A DNA stretch of 64,000 bases from Pseudomonadota bacterium. GTDB taxonomy: Bacteria > Pseudomonadota > Alphaproteobacteria > Sphingomonadales > Sphingomonadaceae. The position numbers and the translations under genes are program-made. A model generated the notes under the pieces. It made no database searches. It had not been told where the DNA came from and saw nothing but the letters and a program-made list of their open reading frames with translations. How positions within the stretch are numbered: position 1 is the stretch's first letter; each line of letters begins with the position of its first letter. Positions 17,871-26,523 of this stretch are shown here, one piece after another. The DNA is taken from positions 35,575 through 99,574 of the forward strand of contig JAKPAG010000075.1 in the NCBI GenBank assembly GCA_029779535.1. The letters run 5' to 3'.

Positions 17871-18776
17871 TCAGGTCGCGTGCGGATCAAGGAACCCGGT
17901 GGGTTTCAGGAGCGCGCCGCGCGGCATTGCTGCGGCGCGATCGGTCCGGTGGATCGCAGGGCGTTTCGGCGTGTCGTTTGCCAGGGCCTTGACGCTGAGT
18001 TGCCAGGCCGACAGCGCCAGCACGATCGCCAGCAGGGGTTGCAGCAGCCGGTCGGGCGCCCGGGTCGACAGCAGGCTGCCAATCACCACGCCCGGGATCG
18101 AGCCGATCAGCAGGTTGACCAGCAGCGCCGCATCGACATCGCCGATCAGCCAGTGTCCGGTGCCCGCGATCAGCGCCAGCGGCACGGCGTGGGCGATGTC
18201 CGATCCGACGATCCGCACCACCGGCAGCCGCGGATAGAGCATCAGCAGCACGGTCATCCCGATCGCCCCGGCACCGACCGAGGAAATCGTCACCGCCACC
18301 CCGATCACCGCGCCCAGCGCAGTGGTGCCGGCCAGCACCTTGGCCGACGGGTCCGGCGGGTTGAGACCATGGGCCAGCTTGATCAGCCGCCCCCGGAACA
18401 GCACCGCCAGTGAGGTCATTGCCAGCAGCCCGGCCAGCGACAGCAGGATGACATGTTCGGACGACTTGCCGATCTTGCCCACCCAGGACAGCGCAGCCAG
18501 GGTTACCAGCGCCGCCGGGACACTGCCATAGGCCAGCCGGCGCACGATCTTCCAGTCCACCGTGTCGCGCCAGCCGTGCACCGCCGATCCGGTGATCTTG
18601 GTGATCGCGGCATAGAGCAGGTCAGTGCCGACCGCCGTTTGCGGGCTGACCCCGAACATCAGCACCAGCAGCGGGGTCATCAGCGACCCGCCGCCCACAC
18701 CGGTCAGGCCGACCAGCAGCCCGACCAGCAGCCCGGCTGCCGCGTGGAGGAGATCCATCTGCTCCAAAGGCTGCAT
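17871..18776 (-). CDS. TauE/SafE family sulfite/organosulfonate exporter-like membrane protein
   Basis: This 301-residue protein has eight or so hydrophobic segments and the TauE/SafE pattern: GLLVGLLVGLTGVGGGSLMT at the N-terminus, SPQTAVGTDLLYAAITKITG, and a second-half repeat TISSVGAGAIGMTVLLMLYP. These proteins move small anionic compounds such as sulfite, sulfoacetate or taurine-derived products. The start with GGAGAGG upstream is favoured. It follows chrA by 12 bp, so they form one unit. Next to a TauD-type dioxygenase cluster, sulfite export is a reasonable but unproved role. Confidence 0.9.
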   Translation of the reverse strand: MQPLEQMDLLHAAAGLLVGLLVGLTGVGGGSLMTPLLVLMFGVSPQTAVGTDLLYAAITKITGSAVHGWRDTVDWKIVRRLAYGSVPAALVTLAALSWVGKIGKSSEHVILLSLAGLLAMTSLAVLFRGRLIKLAHGLNPPDPSAKVLAGTTALGAVIGVAVTISSVGAGAIGMTVLLMLYPRLPVVRIVGSDIAHAVPLALIAGTGHWLIGDVDAALLVNLLIGSIPGVVIGSLLSTRAPDRLLQPLLAIVLALSAWQLSVKALANDTPKRPAIHRTDRAAAMPRGALLKPTGFLDPHAT

Positions 18777-18788
18777 CGCATCCTCTCC

Positions 18789-20114
18789 CTACACGCCGGC
18801 AAGGCCGGTGAAACTCAGCCCCAGGCCCAGCGCCATCATCACCCCCAGCACCCGGATCAGGCCCAGCCGGACCCGGAAGATCAGGATCGCGGCCACGGCC
18901 GCCATCAGCGCCGCGCCCCAATGCAGCGAGGAAGCAACCGGCAGGTCGATCGTCAAGGCCCCCATCCTGGCGGGCGCGGTGCGCGCAAACAGGACGTGGA
19001 TGGCGAACCACAGGCTGAGATTGGCGATCACCCCGACGATGGCGGCCGTGATCGCGGCCAGCCCGCCCTTCAGCCGCCGGGCATGCTCCAGCCGTTCCAG
19101 CCAGGGCGCGAAGGCAAAGATCCACACGAAGCAGGGCACGAAGGTGACCCAGGTGGTCAGCACGGCGGCCAGCACCCCGCTCGCCAGCGGGCTGAACGGT
19201 TCAGGCGCACGGAAGCCGGCCAGATAGCCGACGAACTGGGTAACCATGATCAGCGGCCCCGGCGTGGTTTCGGCCAGGCCCAGGCCGTCGGCCATTTCCC
19301 CGGCGCTGAGCCAGCCATAGTGATCGACCGATTGCTGCGCCATGTAGGCCAGCACGGCATAGGCCCCGCCGAAGGTGACCACCGCCAGCTTGGAAAAGAA
19401 CAGGCCGACCTTCCACAACACGTGGTCGCGGCCCAGGGTCAGGGCGATGGTCAGCAATGGCGCCGCCCAGGCCGCCCCGCCCACGGCCAGACTGCGCAGC
19501 GACGCTCCCCACGGGCGCGGGGCCTGCGCCGCCGCCGGAGCGACCGGCTTCAACGCCAGCAGATCGGGGCGAACCCCGGCCACCAGGGTTCCGATCAGCC
19601 CCGCCCCCAGCACCACCAGCGGAAACGGCAGAGCCAGCAGCGCCAGCGAAACGAAGGCCGCCAGCGCGATGGCCTGCTTGAACCGCGTATCGAGCGCGCG
19701 CCCGGCCACGCGCAGCAGTGCCTGGACGACAATTGCCAGGACCGCCGCCTTGATCCCCAGGAACACGGCGGCAAACCACGATAGCTGCGCGGCCAAGCCA
19801 TAAAGGATCGAAAGCGCCAGGATCACCAGCGCGCCGGGGATCACGAACAGCAGCCCCGCCACCAGCCCGCCTTTCACGCCGTGCAGCTTCCAGCCGATCC
19901 AGGTCGCCAGTTGCTGCGCTTCGGGTCCGGGCAGCAGGTGACAGAAGTTGAGCGCGTGGAGATACTGCTCCTCGCTGATCCAGCGCCGCTCCTCGACCAG
20001 TTCCTGGTGCATCAAGGCGATCTGCCCGACCGGACCGCCGAAGCTGAGGCAGCCGATCCGCGCGGAAACGCGGACGAGTTCGGCAAAGGTCGGTGTGTTG
20101 GTCGTCTCGCTCAT
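18789..20114 (-). CDS. chrA: ChrA family chromate/anion transporter, two-domain type
   Basis: The start MSETTNTPTFAELVRVSARI (441 aa) has GGGGAT upstream and was preferred over one 16 codons earlier. The protein has two homologous halves, as in long-chain ChrA. The first has IGCLSFGGPVGQIALMHQEL and CHLLPGPEAQQLATWIGW. The second has KLAVVTFGGAYAVLAYMAQQ and GLGLAETTPGPLIMVTQFVG. ChrA exports chromate, a sulfate analogue. Its pairing with TauE and the divergent sulfur genes suggests that the true cargo may be sulfur-related or that it protects against chromate taken up by sulfur transporters. Confidence 0.93.
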   Translation of the reverse strand: MSETTNTPTFAELVRVSARIGCLSFGGPVGQIALMHQELVEERRWISEEQYLHALNFCHLLPGPEAQQLATWIGWKLHGVKGGLVAGLLFVIPGALVILALSILYGLAAQLSWFAAVFLGIKAAVLAIVVQALLRVAGRALDTRFKQAIALAAFVSLALLALPFPLVVLGAGLIGTLVAGVRPDLLALKPVAPAAAQAPRPWGASLRSLAVGGAAWAAPLLTIALTLGRDHVLWKVGLFFSKLAVVTFGGAYAVLAYMAQQSVDHYGWLSAGEMADGLGLAETTPGPLIMVTQFVGYLAGFRAPEPFSPLASGVLAAVLTTWVTFVPCFVWIFAFAPWLERLEHARRLKGGLAAITAAIVGVIANLSLWFAIHVLFARTAPARMGALTIDLPVASSLHWGAALMAAVAAILIFRVRLGLIRVLGVMMALGLGLSFTGLAGV

Positions 20115-20341
20115 CACATATCCCCACGTCCTGCGGTCCGCGTCTGCGGACCGGTCAGGCAACGCTTGGGCATGGCACGAGCCGTAGCCTGTTCGGGAGG
20201 TTGCAGTGCCCCGATGGGCCTTGTCTAGGATCAGTCCCGCGCCCCTGGCAAGGGCTGGTGCGGGCCAATTGGCCGCCGCCGCAATAGGAAGCCTACCGGG
20301 CGCTAAAGGAAAGCTAGGGATTGACGGCGCGAGTTTCTATC

Positions 20342-20357
20342 GAATAAGTAGACATTA
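20342..20357 (-). promoter_or_regulatory. Candidate regulatory motif, copy 1 (TGTCTAC motif)
   Basis: On the minus strand this reads TAATGTCTACTTATTC. A second copy, TATTGTCTACCAAATC, lies at 25784–25799; 12 of 16 positions agree, including an unbroken TGTCTAC. It overlaps the possible -10 element of the TonB-receptor promoter. The regulator is unknown. Confidence 0.4.
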
Positions 20358-20660
20358 CCCGCTCGGGACAACGGCGTTCAGGCCGCCCGGGCATACCACA
20401 GGGCCTGAACCGCGGCTTTTGATCGGGAAGCAGCTTGCTCCGCGTTACCAACGGCTAAAGCGCGCGATGCTGGGGCGATAACGCCAGGCGTCGTGTTCCC
20501 CTCACAAACGATGAGGTGAAGCGATGCGAATGCACACCAATTTCCAATGACGGCAGGCGGCGCCACGGGCGCCTGCGGGCTGATCGTCTGACGCCGGGAA
20601 TCCTCTCCTCCCCCCGGCCCTGACGACGCACGCCGGTGACCTGGGCGATCCTGCCCGACC

Positions 20661-20704
20661 GCGACCGGTCAGGCCCGAATCCCATCCCGGGCCTGACCGG
20701 TCGC
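20661..20704. repeat. 17-bp perfect inverted repeat in the TonB-receptor leader
   Basis: The arms GCGACCGGTCAGGCCCG and CGGGCCTGACCGGTCGC are exact reverse complements, separated by 10 nt (AATCCCATCC). It is followed by CCCCC and not by a T-run, so it is not an ordinary intrinsic terminator. Confidence 0.85.
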
Positions 20705-20863
20705 CCCCAAACCAACCCTTCCGAACGCCAACGGCGTCGCGGCGTGATGCGTCGCGCCCCGGTCGCCGCGCAGCCCAGGCTGCGGCCGGCGTGGTGTTCC
20801 TGCGTCCCGCCGCGGCGGGGCGCAGCAATTTGCCCAATCCCATCAAGGTTCAGGAATTTCTGT

Positions 20864-23269
20864 ATGTTCAAGCTTACCCGTTCGCGCCCGGCCCGGCACA
20901 TCGCCCTTGCCTCGACCAGCCTGGCCGCGCTGCTGATCGCGGCGCCAGCCTTTGCGAGCGATGTGACCGGATCGGCCGACGATGCCGCCGTGACCGATGC
21001 CGCCGCAGCTGAAGGCGGCGTGCCCGAAATCATCGTCACCGCCGCGCGCCGCCGCGATGAAAGCGCGCAGGACGTGCCCGTGGCGCTCAGCATCGTCAGC
21101 GCGGCCAGCCTTGAGCGGCGCGGCGATTATACCCTGGGCCAGATCCAGCAGCAGATCCCCAGCCTGCAGGTGTTCAGCTTCAATCCACGCAACACCAACG
21201 TCAACATTCGCGGGCTGGGCAGCAACGTTTCGCTGACCAACGACGGGCTGGAAAACGGCGTCGGGTTCTACATCGACAACGTCTATTACGGCCGGGTCGG
21301 CACCTCGCAGTTCGACCTCGTCGATCTTGACCGGATCGAGGTGCTGCGCGGGCCGCAGGGCACGCTGTTCGGCAAGAACACCACGTCCGGCGTGATCAAC
21401 GTCACCAGCCGCAAGCCGAGCTTCCAGCCGGAATTTTCGGGCGAGGTGTCGATCGGCGATCACGGCTACCGGCAGCTGCGCGCTTCGGGTTCGGCGGCAC
21501 TGGTCGCCGATCGCGTCGCGCTGCGCCTGTCGGGCGCGATCACCGACCGCGACGGGTTCCTCTACAACGTCACCCAGAAGGCCCAGGCCAACGATTACTA
21601 CAACGCCAGCATTCGCGGCCAGTTGCTGGTCGTGCCGGCCGACAATGTAGAACTGCGCCTGATCGGCGATTACGCCCGCCAGAAGCAGAACTTCGCGCTG
21701 ACGGTCTTCGTCGACCAGCACACCGCCTATGCCAATGGCGCGACCATCCCCAACAGCTTCGCGATCCGCGCGACGCGCTTTCCCGGCTATGCCCTGCCGG
21801 CGTTCCGCCCGTTCGACCGGCTGGGCGAGGCGGACAGCCACTACCAGGCCAACATGGCGAACTATGGCCTGTCCGGCCAGCTGGACTGGGACCTGGGCGG
21901 CGCCAAGGTAACCGCGATCACCGCCTATCGCTGGTGGGACTGGGATCCGGCCAACGATGGCGACGGCACTTCGCTGCCGAACATCACCAAGTCTCAGCAA
22001 GTCAACCGCCAGCGCCAGTTCAGCCAGGAACTGCGCATCGCGTCCGATGGCACCGGCCCGATCAGCTATGTCGCGGGGCTCTATTACTTCTGGCAGATCG
22101 TGCGCGGCTATGGCGCCACCCGTTACGGTTCGGCCGCGGCCCTGTGGAACCTGCCGACCACCAACCAGGTGATCGCCAATGCCGCGCTCGACGGGTTCGA
22201 GGCGAATGCGATCTCGACCCCCGAAACCAAGAGCCTCGCCGCCTTCGGGCAGCTTGACTGGAAGCTGGCGGACAACCTCACCCTGACCGCCGGGCTGCGC
22301 TACACCCACGAAAAGAAGCAGGGCGCATTCAGCCAGTTCTGGGTCGCGGGCAACGACTTGTCCGGCCTGGCCCCGGCGCAGGCAGCGGCGGCCAACGCCA
22401 TCCGCAGCCAGTTCAACCCGGTCAGCAGCTATTCCACCGCCTTTACCGACGACAGTCTGTCGGGCCTGGTCTCGCTGGGATGGAAGGTCGCGCCCGACGC
22501 GCTGCTCTATGCCACCTACTCGCGCGGCACCAAGTCGGGCGGACTCAACCTGACCAGCCTGCCGGTGGGGATCTCTCCCGATGTCGCGCCGGAACAGGTC
22601 GATGCCTTCGAATTGGGCTTCAAGAGCCAGTTCCTCGACCGCCGGGTGACGTTCAACGGCGCGCTCTACTGGACCGAGATCGGCGATTACCAGACCGCGA
22701 TCACCGAACAGATCCCCAGCACGGTCAACGTCCGCCAGTACATCGCCAACATTCCCAAGGTGCGCTCGCGCGGGTTCGAGGCCGATCTTGACCTGCGGGC
22801 CAGCGATCACTTCGGCTTCAACGGCTCGATCGCCTATGCCCAGGCGACCTATCGCAATTACGCCAATGCCCCGCAGGCGGTCGAACGGCTCAACCTTTCC
22901 GCGATCCAGGATCTGACCGGGCAGCAACTGCCGGGCGTTCCCAGGTTCACCTGGACCGCCGGTTTCCACGGCGACGTGCCGCTGGCCAGTGGCGGCTTCG
23001 CGCTGACCTACAGCGCCGACTGGTCGCACCGCTCCAGCTTCAACACCTCCTCGTCGAATTCGGCCTGGGCGCAGGTGCCGGGCTACGGCGTGGGCAATGC
23101 GCGGATCGGAATTCGTTCGGATGACGTCGGCTGGGACCTGTCGATCTGGGCCAAGAACCTGTTCGACAAGAACTATTTCACCACCCTGTCGGTCGCGAAC
23201 ACCGGGGTGGTCACCGGCCAGCTGGGTGAGCCGCGCACCTGGGGCTTCACCTTCCGCACCAAGCTGTGA
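20864..23269 (+). CDS. TonB-dependent outer-membrane receptor
   Basis: I set the start at MFKLTRSRPARHIALASTSL (801 aa), because a signal peptide follows at once (cleavage after AFA near residue 30); the open frame extends 76 codons upstream without coding character. A TonB-box-like PEIIVTAARR is near residue 50. The plug domain includes NTNVNIRGLGSN and RIEVLRGPQGTLFGKNTTSG. The rest is a 22-strand barrel ending TWGFTFRTKL. These receptors import bulky or scarce substrates across the outer membrane. The MFS gene starts 10 bp downstream and the dioxygenase follows, so the substrate may be an organosulfur compound. Confidence 0.95.
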   Translation: MFKLTRSRPARHIALASTSLAALLIAAPAFASDVTGSADDAAVTDAAAAEGGVPEIIVTAARRRDESAQDVPVALSIVSAASLERRGDYTLGQIQQQIPSLQVFSFNPRNTNVNIRGLGSNVSLTNDGLENGVGFYIDNVYYGRVGTSQFDLVDLDRIEVLRGPQGTLFGKNTTSGVINVTSRKPSFQPEFSGEVSIGDHGYRQLRASGSAALVADRVALRLSGAITDRDGFLYNVTQKAQANDYYNASIRGQLLVVPADNVELRLIGDYARQKQNFALTVFVDQHTAYANGATIPNSFAIRATRFPGYALPAFRPFDRLGEADSHYQANMANYGLSGQLDWDLGGAKVTAITAYRWWDWDPANDGDGTSLPNITKSQQVNRQRQFSQELRIASDGTGPISYVAGLYYFWQIVRGYGATRYGSAAALWNLPTTNQVIANAALDGFEANAISTPETKSLAAFGQLDWKLADNLTLTAGLRYTHEKKQGAFSQFWVAGNDLSGLAPAQAAAANAIRSQFNPVSSYSTAFTDDSLSGLVSLGWKVAPDALLYATYSRGTKSGGLNLTSLPVGISPDVAPEQVDAFELGFKSQFLDRRVTFNGALYWTEIGDYQTAITEQIPSTVNVRQYIANIPKVRSRGFEADLDLRASDHFGFNGSIAYAQATYRNYANAPQAVERLNLSAIQDLTGQQLPGVPRFTWTAGFHGDVPLASGGFALTYSADWSHRSSFNTSSSNSAWAQVPGYGVGNARIGIRSDDVGWDLSIWAKNLFDKNYFTTLSVANTGVVTGQLGEPRTWGFTFRTKL

Positions 23270-23279
23270 GGACCGGGCG

Positions 23280-24671
23280 ATGACGGCCACCACCCCTGCC
23301 GACCTGACCTGGACCGGAAATGGCGGTCCCGAACGGCCGCTGACCACAGCGCGCCTGCTGCGCCTGGCCGCCTTCGCGGTGCCGGTCCATGCCGCCGCGC
23401 AGCCGGTGGTGGCCTTCATCCCGGCTATCTATTCGCGCCAGTTCGGCATTCCGCTGGCCACGCTGGGGCTGATCTTGCTGGCCGGCCAGGTGATCAATTC
23501 GCTGCTCGACCCGGTGATCGGGACGCTCAGCGACCGCACCGCCAGCCGGATCGGCCGACGCCGGCCGTGGATTGCCGGGGGCGGGCTGCTGTTCATGGCG
23601 GGCAGCGCGATGCTGTACTTCCCGCCCGCCGCGCCCGGCGCGGCCTGGGTCACGGCCGCAGTGCTGCTGTACTACCTGGGCGCCGCCGCCAGCAACACCG
23701 CGCTGCTGGCCTGGTCGGGCGAGATCACCCGCGACTATGCGCAGCGCACCCGCATTTCCGGGCTGTTCACGCTCGTGTCCTCGATCGCGCTGGTGCTGGC
23801 GCTGCTGCTGCCGACCCTGGCCGACCAGCTGCGCCCGAACGATGGAGCGCTGCGGCTAACGCTGTTCGGCCTGCTGGTGCTGGTCGCGGCGGTGCCCGGC
23901 CTTGCGCTGACCCTGACCGCCTTTCCCGATGCGCCCGCCCCGCCCGGCGCGCGGGGACTGGACCTGCGCGGCAACCTGCGCGCGGTGTTCGGCAACCCCC
24001 TGCTGCTGCGGGTGCTGGCCTCGGACGTGGCGGTGACCACCGGGCAGGGCATCCGCACCGCGCTGCTGCTGTTCGTGGTGACGGTATACCTCGAGCGCCC
24101 GGAATGGGCCGCCGGTTTCTTCCTGTTCCAGTATTCGTTCGGCGTGCTGGCCGGGCCGATCTGGCAGCGGATCGGCGTGGCGCTGGGCAAGGCGCGGGCC
24201 GCCGTGCTGGGCGAACTGATCCAGGTGGCGATCAACCTGGGGCTGCTGTTCGTCACGCCAGACCGGTTCGGCCTGATGCTGCTGCTCGCGCTGGCGCAGG
24301 GCCTCTCGCAGGGTTCGGGCAACCTGATGCTGCGCGCCATGGTCGCCGATGTTGCCGACCAGCACCGGCTCGACACCGGCGAACAACGCACTGGCCTCTA
24401 CTATTCTGTGTTCAGTGTGTCGGCGAAGCTGGGCGGCGCATTGGCGGTCGGCATCGCGCTGCCGCTGGTCGGCTGGCTCGGTTTCGATCCGCGCGGCGCC
24501 AACAGCGCCGAGGCGCTGCAGGCCCTGCTGACCGTCTTCGCGCTTGGCCCGGCCCTGGCCCATGCGCTGTCCGCGGCCCTGCTCATCGGCTTTCCGCTTG
24601 GCGAGCGGGCCCATTCAGAAATTCGCGCCCGGCTGGAGGACGAACCTCCCGCGCTCCAGCCGGCCGAATAA
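23280..24671 (+). CDS. MFS transporter, GPH (glycoside-pentoside-hexuronide) type
   Basis: This 463-residue protein has about twelve membrane segments. The block DPVIGTLSDRTASRIGRRRPW after the second segment is the GPH/MFS loop motif, and AWSGEITRDYAQRTRISGLF matches the region after helix 4 in GPH carriers. It starts 10 bp after the receptor stop. GPH carriers usually move sugars with cations, so a sulfated or sulfonated sugar, or an organic sulfate ester, is a possible cargo. The substrate cannot be read from the sequence. Confidence 0.9.
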   Translation: MTATTPADLTWTGNGGPERPLTTARLLRLAAFAVPVHAAAQPVVAFIPAIYSRQFGIPLATLGLILLAGQVINSLLDPVIGTLSDRTASRIGRRRPWIAGGGLLFMAGSAMLYFPPAAPGAAWVTAAVLLYYLGAAASNTALLAWSGEITRDYAQRTRISGLFTLVSSIALVLALLLPTLADQLRPNDGALRLTLFGLLVLVAAVPGLALTLTAFPDAPAPPGARGLDLRGNLRAVFGNPLLLRVLASDVAVTTGQGIRTALLLFVVTVYLERPEWAAGFFLFQYSFGVLAGPIWQRIGVALGKARAAVLGELIQVAINLGLLFVTPDRFGLMLLLALAQGLSQGSGNLMLRAMVADVADQHRLDTGEQRTGLYYSVFSVSAKLGGALAVGIALPLVGWLGFDPRGANSAEALQALLTVFALGPALAHALSAALLIGFPLGERAHSEIRARLEDEPPALQPAE

Positions 24672-24714
24672 TCCCCGTGACCTCTCTCAACCCCTCAAGA
24701 CCGGAGTAACTGAC

Positions 24715-25668
24715 ATGGCTACCATCGTTCCCACCTACCCCAATGCCAAGGACCCTTCGTCCTCGCTCGATATCGTCCCGCTGACCGGCCGGATCGGCGC
24801 GGAAATCCGCGGAGTTACCCTCTCGGGCGAGCTTGACGCCGCCACCGTCCAGGCGATTGACGCCGCAGTCGTGCGCCACAAGGTAGTGTTCTTCCGCGGC
24901 CAGCATCAGCTTGACGATGCCAGCCACGAAGCGTTCACCGCGCTGTTCGGCGATCCCGTGGCGCATCCCACCGTGCCGGTGGCCGAAGGTTCGAAGTACC
25001 TGCTCGAACTCGACAGCCGGGAAGGCTACGCCGCGTCGAGCTGGCACACCGACGTGACGTTCGTCGATGCCTATCCCAAGGGCTCGATCCTGCGCGCGCT
25101 GACCATTCCCGAAGCCGGCGGCGATACGGTCTGGGCCAATGGCGAAACGGCCTATGAAAGCCTGCCCGAACCGCTGCGCCAGCTGGCCAACAACCTGTGG
25201 GCGGTGCACAGCAACGAGTACGACTATGCCGCCGTGCTGGGCACCAGCCCGGACAACCAGGCCCAGCAGGCCCGCGCCGCGCAGCACCGCAACGTCTTTG
25301 CCTCGACCGTTTACGAGACCGAGCATCCGGTGGTCCGCGTCCACCCGGTGTCGGGCGAGCGCAGCCTGCTGCTGGGCCACTTCGTCAAAAGCTTCGTCGG
25401 GCTGAACCAGGCCGATTCCCAGCGGTTGTTCAACATTTTCCAGGACCACATCACGCGCGAGGAAAACATCGTGCGCTGGCGCTGGCAGCCGGGCGACGTG
25501 GCTTTCTGGGACAACCGCTCGACCCAGCACCGCGCGGTCGCCGACTTTGGCCTGCAGCGCCGCACCCTGCGCCGCGCGACGATCCACGGCGAAGTGCCGG
25601 TGGGCATCGACGGCCGGTCCAGCCGGACCACCCGTAAGGAAAAGGCGAAGGAATTCCAGCCGGCCTGA
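24715..25668 (+). CDS. TauD/TfdA-family Fe(II)/2-oxoglutarate dioxygenase, AtsK/TauD-like
   Basis: The start MATIVPTYPNAKDPSSSLDI (317 aa) has a GGAG site upstream. The iron-binding facial triad is visible: His111 and Asp113 in WHTDVTF, and His272 in STQHRAVADFG. The 2-oxoglutarate-binding Arg is in RRTLRRATIHGE. Enzymes of this family hydroxylate taurine (TauD), alkyl sulfates (AtsK) or related compounds, which then release sulfite or sulfate. A cysteine synthase downstream and a TauE-type exporter upstream fit an assimilatory sulfur role. Sulfonate versus sulfate ester cannot be decided here. Confidence 0.92.
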   Translation: MATIVPTYPNAKDPSSSLDIVPLTGRIGAEIRGVTLSGELDAATVQAIDAAVVRHKVVFFRGQHQLDDASHEAFTALFGDPVAHPTVPVAEGSKYLLELDSREGYAASSWHTDVTFVDAYPKGSILRALTIPEAGGDTVWANGETAYESLPEPLRQLANNLWAVHSNEYDYAAVLGTSPDNQAQQARAAQHRNVFASTVYETEHPVVRVHPVSGERSLLLGHFVKSFVGLNQADSQRLFNIFQDHITREENIVRWRWQPGDVAFWDNRSTQHRAVADFGLQRRTLRRATIHGEVPVGIDGRSSRTTRKEKAKEFQPA

Positions 25669-25673
25669 TCGGC

Positions 25674-25726
25674 GGGAAGCCCCCTTTCACCGGTGCCCGA
25701 ATTGCCGGTGGAAGGGGGCGCTTCCC
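25674..25726 (+). repeat. Strong stem-loop after the dioxygenase gene
   Basis: Five bases after the stop, about 20 bp of stem (GGGAAGCCCCCTTTCACCGG against CCGGTGGAAGGGGGCGCTTC and CC) enclose an 11-nt loop, with one 2-nt bulge and one G–T pair. No T-run follows. It may stabilise the upstream mRNA or weaken read-through. Confidence 0.7.
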
Positions 25727-25783
25727 GGACGCATGCCGCGTTCGCACGCTTCGTCGAAGCAGCCCCACGGTTCACCGCCAGCC

Positions 25784-25799
25784 TATTGTCTACCAAATC
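25784..25799 (+). promoter_or_regulatory. Candidate regulatory motif, copy 2 (TGTCTAC motif)
   Basis: This reads TATTGTCTACCAAATC, matching 12 of 16 positions of the motif upstream of the TonB-receptor gene. It lies 74 bp before the start of the next gene, behind a strong stem-loop, so a second promoter is likely here. Confidence 0.4.
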
Positions 25800-25872
25800 A
25801 CTTGAAAGCAAGAACGGGCCTGTCGGGACGTAATCCGAGTCGACCGGCCCAAGCACTTCATGGAGTTGCCCG

Positions 25873-26523
25873 ATGGCCAATGCCGGATTGTCCGATCCTG
25901 CCCGCACCCCCCTGGTCCTGACCGTTCCCGGGCTGAACAACAGTGGTCCCGGCCACTGGCAGACCCGGTGGGAACAACAGCGCAGCGATTGCCAGCGCGT
26001 CGAGCTGGGGATGTGGGACCGCCCGCATCGCAACACCTGGGTCAACCAGCTCAACCTGGCGATCCGCCAGGCCGGTCGGCCGGTGGTGCTGGCCGCGCAC
26101 AGCCTGGGCTGCCTGGCCGTGGCCTGGTGGGCGCAGCTGGAACGCCCCGGGCCTGACAGCAACGTGCTGGGCGCACTGCTGGTCGCGCCGCCCGAAGTCG
26201 ATTTCTTCCCGCTGGATGAACGCATCGCCCCCTTCGCGCCGACCCCGGCCGAGCCGCTGCCGTTCCCCTCGATCCTGGTTGCCAGCCAGAACGATCCCTA
26301 CATGGGCTATCGCACCTCGCGCCGCCTGGCGCGCTCGTGGGGCAGCAATTTCGCCGATGCCGGCCGGGTTGGCCACATCAACGCCGAATCCGGGCTGGAC
26401 GACTGGCCCTTCGGACAGTTCCTGCTGCAGCAATTGCTGCGCCGCTTCGTCCATGCCGAAGTGCCCAGGGTCCGCAGCCTGCCGGGCCTGGCCCAGCCGG
26501 CTCAGGTGGAGATCGCGCTGTGA
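25873..26523 (+). CDS. RBBP9/YdeN family alpha/beta hydrolase
   Basis: This 216-residue protein has GGAG 8 nt before its ATG. The N-terminal block [20 protein letters not shown] and the nucleophile elbow [10 protein letters not shown] (Ser in the A-H-S-L-G pattern) are those of RBBP9/YdeN serine hydrolases. The probable acid and His are in SQNDPYMGY and [15 protein letters not shown]. Substrates of this family are poorly known and often small esters. The stop codon overlaps the GTG start of the cysteine synthase gene (GTGA), so the two are translated together. It could process an ester made in this sulfur pathway, but that is a guess. Confidence 0.87.
   Translation: MANAGLSDPARTPLVLTVPGLNNSGPGHWQTRWEQQRSDCQRVELGMWDRPHRNTWVNQLNLAIRQAGRPVVLAAHSLGCLAVAWWAQLERPGPDSNVLGALLVAPPEVDFFPLDERIAPFAPTPAEPLPFPSILVASQNDPYMGYRTSRRLARSWGSNFADAGRVGHINAESGLDDWPFGQFLLQQLLRRFVHAEVPRVRSLPGLAQPAQVEIAL

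Larger units (their letters stand above)
20115..20863. other. Long intergenic region between chrA and the TonB receptor gene
   Basis: About 750 bp without a convincing gene on either strand; open frames here lack coding character. It should hold divergent promoters. A candidate sigma-70-like pair reads TTGACG at 20321–20326 and AATAAG at 20343–20348 (16-bp spacer). A 16-bp motif at 20342–20357 recurs near 25.8 kb. A hairpin built on GCAGGCG/CGCCTGC lies near 20.55 kb and a 17-bp perfect inverted repeat at 20661–20704. If the promoter call is right, the receptor mRNA has a leader of about 500 nt, room for a regulatory RNA; I do not recognise a known riboswitch. Confidence 0.55.

Noticed and set aside
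20115..20863. Known riboswitch (SAM-II or similar) before the TonB receptor gene
   Set aside because: I could not match the conserved cores that I know; only inverted repeats are evident.
20843..23419. 858-codon minus-strand open frame opposite the TonB receptor gene
   Set aside because: No signal, domain or ribosome site; the receptor on the other strand has all family motifs.
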